DNA of 64,000 nucleotides from contig JACKEP010000011.1 of assembly GCA_020632915.1 (NCBI GenBank), positions 108,359 through 172,358 of the forward strand. Direction: 5' to 3'. Below are positions 61,351 through 64,000 of this stretch, in pieces; positions within the stretch are counted from its first letter, which is position 1; each line of letters starts with the position of its first letter. The notes below the pieces were generated by a model, which did not search any database, was not told the origin of the DNA, and worked only from the letters and a program-made list of their open reading frames with translations. Both the position numbers and the translations under genes were made by a program. Origin of the DNA: Alphaproteobacteria bacterium (GTDB lineage Bacteria > Myxococcota_A > UBA796 > GCA-2862545).

Positions 61351-62019
61351 ATGGCGCGTCAGCAGGCGATCGTGGTGGGGCTCGGGCAGTTCGGCATGGC
61401 GCTGGCGCGCGCGCTCGCGGCCAACGACGTCGACGTGGTCGCGGTCGACCGGCGGGAGGCGCGGGCCCAGCTCGCCGCCTCCTTCGCCGCCGAGGCGATG
61501 ACGCTCGACGCGATGGACGAGGAGGAGCTCGCGCGCCTGGGGCCGTCGCGGCGCGACATCTGCGTGTGCGCCATCGGCGACGACGGGCGCGAGGCGTCGA
61601 TCGTGGTGACGGCGCTGCTGCGCCAGATGGGGGCGCCCCGCGTGGTGGCCCGCGCCACCGACGAGCTGCACGAGCGCATCCTGCACCTCGTCGGGGCCCA
61701 CGAGGTGGTCAACCCCGAGCGCATCTACGGCGAGCGCCTCGCGGCGCGGATGTCCTACCGCGGCATCCTCGACAGCCTGCCGCTGGGCGAGGATCTGGTG
61801 ATCACCGAGCTCGTCGTGCCCCGGGCCTTCGTGGGCCGGAGCCTGAACGACCTGCAGCTGCCGCGCCGCTTCCAGGTCACCGTGGTGGCCATCCGGCGCG
61901 ACAACGACGGCAAGGGCGGCCTGGTGATGCCCACGGCGTCCGAGGTGCTGGTGGCCGGCGACGTGCTGGTGCTGGTGGCCCCCCACGGGGCGGCCCAGGC
62001 GCTGGCGGAGCGGGTGTGA
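61351..62019 (+). CDS. trkA: TrkA/KtrA potassium uptake regulatory subunit (RCK)
   Basis: 222 residues. The RCK_N Rossmann domain has GLGQFG at residues 10-15 (G-x-G-x-x-G, nucleotide binding) and DVVAVDRREARAQ; RCK_C starts near 140 (LVVPRAFVGRSLNDLQLP). It binds NAD(H)/ATP and gates TrkH. GAGGAGAGG before the ATG. Length fits a single RCK unit (KtrA type) rather than the double-unit TrkA of enterobacteria. Confidence 0.88.
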   Translation: MARQQAIVVGLGQFGMALARALAANDVDVVAVDRREARAQLAASFAAEAMTLDAMDEEELARLGPSRRDICVCAIGDDGREASIVVTALLRQMGAPRVVARATDELHERILHLVGAHEVVNPERIYGERLAARMSYRGILDSLPLGEDLVITELVVPRAFVGRSLNDLQLPRRFQVTVVAIRRDNDGKGGLVMPTASEVLVAGDVLVLVAPHGAAQALAERV

Positions 62020-62020
62020 C

Positions 62021-62953
62021 GTGAAGATCACCACCGAGACCACGCTGGGCATCGGCGCGCTCCTGGCGCTGCAGCTGCTCACCGCACTCGCGGCGATCGG
62101 CCTGCTGGCGCGTGTGAGCCCGGCGGTCGAGCGCATCCTCGAGGAGAACGTCTACTCGGAGGAGGCCGTCGAGGACATGCTCACGGTCTTCACCACCCCG
62201 GGCGTGCTCGGCCCCGACGACGAGGCCGCCTTCCAGCGGGCCTTCGAGCGCGCCGAGGGCAACGTCACCGAGGACGAGGAGGGGCCGCTGCTCGACATCG
62301 TCCGCGAGGACGCCGCCGCCGCCCTCACCGGCGATCGCACGGCGCGGCGCCGCGTGGTGCAGGCGCTGCAGGACCTGGCCGACGTCAACCGCGCCTCGAT
62401 GCAGCGGTCCGACGAGCGCGCCCGCCGGCTCGGTGCCGCAGGGGCCTGGGCCGCGGCGATGCTGGGCTTCGTGGGCTTCCTGGTCAGCGTGCTGCTCTAC
62501 CGACGCCTCACGCAGCGCCTCGTGCTGCCGCTGGTGCACATGGACCTCGCCCTGCGCGAGGTGGCCGGCGGCGACGCCCACCGCCGGGTGCCGCCGCTCG
62601 ACGGTCCCGTGGAGACCGTGCGGCTCGGCACCAACATCAACCGCGTCCTCGACCGCACGCTCGCGCGCAAGCGCCCCGTGGCAGCGCCACCCGCGGGCGA
62701 CCGGGCCGTGCTGCTGCACGTCGTCGACCGGCTGACGGGTCCTGTGCTGCTGCTGGACGCCGAGGCGAGCGTGGTGCTCGGCAACCGCGCCGGGCTCGGC
62801 GTGTGGTGCGACGCCGAGGACGCCGTGGTCAGCGGCATCCGCGAGGCGGTCGCCGGGGGCACGCCTCCGGTGGGCTGGCGCGTGCAGGCGATCCCCGGCA
62901 CCAAGCTGTGGTGGGTGGAGCAGGAGGAGCCGGGCGACGACGCCGCGGAGTAG
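62021..62953 (+). CDS. Receptor-like protein with HAMP and PAS-like domains, no output domain
   Basis: 310 residues. First helix TLGIGALLALQLLTALAAIG, a periplasmic helical domain of about 100 residues with acidic segments (TEDEEGPLLDIVREDAAAAL), second helix (AWAAAMLGFVGFLVSVLLYR, about 143-162), HAMP-like VLPLVHMDLALREVAGGDAH, and a PAS-like C-terminus (GPVLLLDAEASVVLGNRAG). It ends there; no kinase, cyclase or methyl-accepting domain follows. GTG start one base after trkA's stop. Inference: a sensor that works through another protein, in the same transcript as potassium uptake. Confidence 0.6.
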   Translation: MKITTETTLGIGALLALQLLTALAAIGLLARVSPAVERILEENVYSEEAVEDMLTVFTTPGVLGPDDEAAFQRAFERAEGNVTEDEEGPLLDIVREDAAAALTGDRTARRRVVQALQDLADVNRASMQRSDERARRLGAAGAWAAAMLGFVGFLVSVLLYRRLTQRLVLPLVHMDLALREVAGGDAHRRVPPLDGPVETVRLGTNINRVLDRTLARKRPVAAPPAGDRAVLLHVVDRLTGPVLLLDAEASVVLGNRAGLGVWCDAEDAVVSGIREAVAGGTPPVGWRVQAIPGTKLWWVEQEEPGDDAAE

Positions 62954-62975
62954 ACCGGCGCGGCGCCGCATCGGG

Positions 62976-62981
62976 TACAAC
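62976..62981 (+). promoter_or_regulatory. Putative -10 element TACAAC
   Basis: TACAAC, 27 bases before the GTG start at 63009, with CCAGGAGACC between as ribosome-binding site. Confidence 0.3.
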
Positions 62982-63008
62982 GGTGGGACACCCGATCCAG
63001 GAGACCTC

Positions 63009-63497
63009 GTGCGAGGGTGCCATGTCGTGGCGGCGGTCGCCGCCCTGGGCGCTGCCGGCTGCGCGTCCACCGATCCCTGCGCTGCCGACGACGTGGCGCC
63101 GGCGATCGAGCTCGGCGTCGGCGAGAACGCGTTCGTCGCCGCCACCGAGGGCGAGGACGCCACGCTCGTGCACGGTCCGCAGGGGGGCTTTCACCTCAAC
63201 CTGTCGCTCGCGCTCGACGGCCTCGGGGCCCAGGAGCGCCTGCCCGTGGTGCTCACGGGGGTGGTCGATGGCGTCCAGCTCGCCTACGCGGCGCCCTACG
63301 TCACCTTCCTGTGCGACCGCGACGCCGGGCGCGGTGTGGCCTGGGGCTTGCGGTTGATCTTCGACGCCCAGCCCGAGGATCTCGCGGAGCGCGACGTGCA
63401 GGTCACGGCCACGCTCGACCCCGGCGACGGCACCTCGCTCGCCGACACCCTCGCGCTGCACATCGTCGACCCGCTGGTCAGCACGGAGTCCCCATGA
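63009..63497 (+). CDS. Small lipoprotein of unknown function
   Basis: 162 residues. GTG start with AGGAG upstream; VAAVAALGAAGCAST is a lipobox. The mature part is beta-rich (GGFHLNLSLALDGLGAQERL, RDVQVTATLDPGDGTSLAD). Not recognised. Coupled to the next gene by an ATGA overlap, so the two probably act together. Confidence 0.6.
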   Translation: MRGCHVVAAVAALGAAGCASTDPCAADDVAPAIELGVGENAFVAATEGEDATLVHGPQGGFHLNLSLALDGLGAQERLPVVLTGVVDGVQLAYAAPYVTFLCDRDAGRGVAWGLRLIFDAQPEDLAERDVQVTATLDPGDGTSLADTLALHIVDPLVSTESP

Positions 63498-64000
63498 TCC
63501 CCCCCGTCCGCTTCTCCCGCCCCGGCCGCCTCGTCGGGACCGTCCTCGGCGGCCTGCTCGCCGGCTGCGGCACGTCCCCGAACACCGCCACGTGCGACAC
63601 CCTCGGCCTGGAGGTCCCTACGCCGCGGGGCGAGGTGAGCGCGGTCTACGACGCCCCGCGCCAGCGGCTGATCGTCGTGGCCGGCAACGAGGCGGTGCCC
63701 GTGGACTGCCAGCCCGGGTCCACCGACTACGTGGCCGACACCTGGGCGTGGCGGGAGGACTGCGGCGCCTTCCAGCAGTTCACCGGCGACGGGCCCAGCG
63801 CGCGCGCCCGCTACGCGATCGGCCTGCCCGACGGCGGCGACACCGTCTACCTGCACGGCGGCAAGTTCCGCCGCGGCAGCAGCGGGGACTACAAGGTCTT
63901 CGACGACACCTGGGCGCTCGATCTGACCACCGACACCTGGTCGAAGGTGACCACCACCGGCAGCCCGGGCAAGCGCTCCAACCACGGCGGCGCCTTCGTC
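63494..64000 (+). CDS. Kelch-repeat-like lipoprotein, C-terminus beyond the window
   Basis: At least 169 residues; the frame is open to the right edge. The ATG at 63494 overlaps the stop of the previous gene as ATGA. Signal VGTVLGGLLAGCGTS has a lipobox. Then Kelch/beta-propeller blades: RLIVVAGNEAV, DTWAWREDCGAFQQF, ARYAIGLPDGGDTVYLHGGK and DTWALDLTTDTWSKV. Kelch propellers bind proteins or sugars; role unknown. Confidence 0.75.
   Translation, partial: MIPPVRFSRPGRLVGTVLGGLLAGCGTSPNTATCDTLGLEVPTPRGEVSAVYDAPRQRLIVVAGNEAVPVDCQPGSTDYVADTWAWREDCGAFQQFTGDGPSARARYAIGLPDGGDTVYLHGGKFRRGSSGDYKVFDDTWALDLTTDTWSKVTTTGSPGKRSNHGGAFV

Noticed and set aside
57672..62024. Very long open frames on alternative frames over trkH, trkA and other genes (likewise over 5.9-8.7 kb and 10.7-13.9 kb antisense).
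   Set aside because: In DNA of this GC content stops are rare in all frames. These frames are Arg/Pro/Gly/Ala-rich, show no family motif, and oppose genes with complete motifs and ribosome-binding sites.

Overview
The window is about 72-73 % GC and almost fully coding (no gene-free gap over 300 bases). It looks like a chromosome segment of a Myxococcota-like (deltaproteobacterial) bacterium. The evidence is the large share of secreted lipoproteins, MYXO-CTERM-like C-termini, thrombospondin type 3 (TSP3) calcium repeats, DUF4215 and MopE-type Cys/Asp repeats, GTG/TTG starts and very high GC3. I saw no rRNA, tRNA, CRISPR array, insertion sequence, phage or integrase gene, so the segment reads as ordinary chromosome rather than an island.

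Layout. 1-4.8 kb: TerB-like fragment, small membrane protein, secreted trypsin-like protease, neutral-ceramidase-like lipoprotein and a Cupin_5 protein. 4.8-9.5 kb (minus): a tightly coupled five-gene operon of type III polyketide synthase, ICMT-like methyltransferase, acyl carrier protein, fatty-acyl-AMP ligase and FAD oxidoreductase, probably making a methylated and oxidised phenolic lipid; a MATE exporter is divergent from it. 11-17 kb: lipoprotein alpha/beta hydrolase, PQQ-type beta-propeller, sulfatase-modifying-factor-fold lipoprotein and a pseudokinase-like protein. 17.1-18.5 kb: rnhA and rnhB tail to tail. 18.8-26.2 kb: complete Na+-translocating NADH:quinone reductase operon nqrABCDEF with its two maturation genes apbE and nqrM. 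26.3-29.6 kb: GYF/SH3 membrane protein, lipoprotein and a GT39-like membrane protein.

29.7-40 kb: surface-protein region. A thrombospondin-like gene (thrombospondin C-terminal-type domain followed by many TSP3 repeats) has a frame broken repeatedly between about 31.29 and 33.59 kb, ends in a MYXO-CTERM-like tail and runs in frame into an outer-membrane-barrel-like protein. A MopE-repeat lipoprotein and a second envelope protein follow on the minus strand. 40-43.7 kb: DUF3604 lipoprotein, PPIase-like protein and HupE/UreJ-like protein, coupled by GTGA overlaps. 43.6-49.8 kb: polytopic glycosyltransferase-like protein, a methyltransferase/ATP-grasp fusion, an SGNH hydrolase and a radical SAM protein with a hexapeptide-repeat tail. 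49.8-57.4 kb: three sulfatase-fold proteins that carry Thr at the nucleophile position, with an unknown lipoprotein, a membrane-anchored cupin and an APH-like kinase. 57.4-59.2 kb: ECF sigma and putative anti-sigma pair, and a GNAT acetyltransferase. 59.3-63 kb: TrkH-TrkA potassium uptake with a HAMP/PAS receptor that lacks an output domain. 63-64 kb: two lipoproteins, the second Kelch-like and cut by the window end.

Two general signals stand out. A TAnnn(T/C) hexamer sits 15-27 bases upstream of many start codons and probably marks the housekeeping -10 element. An ECF-type promoter (GGAAC-N16-CGTT) lies directly upstream of the sigma gene, suggesting autoregulation.
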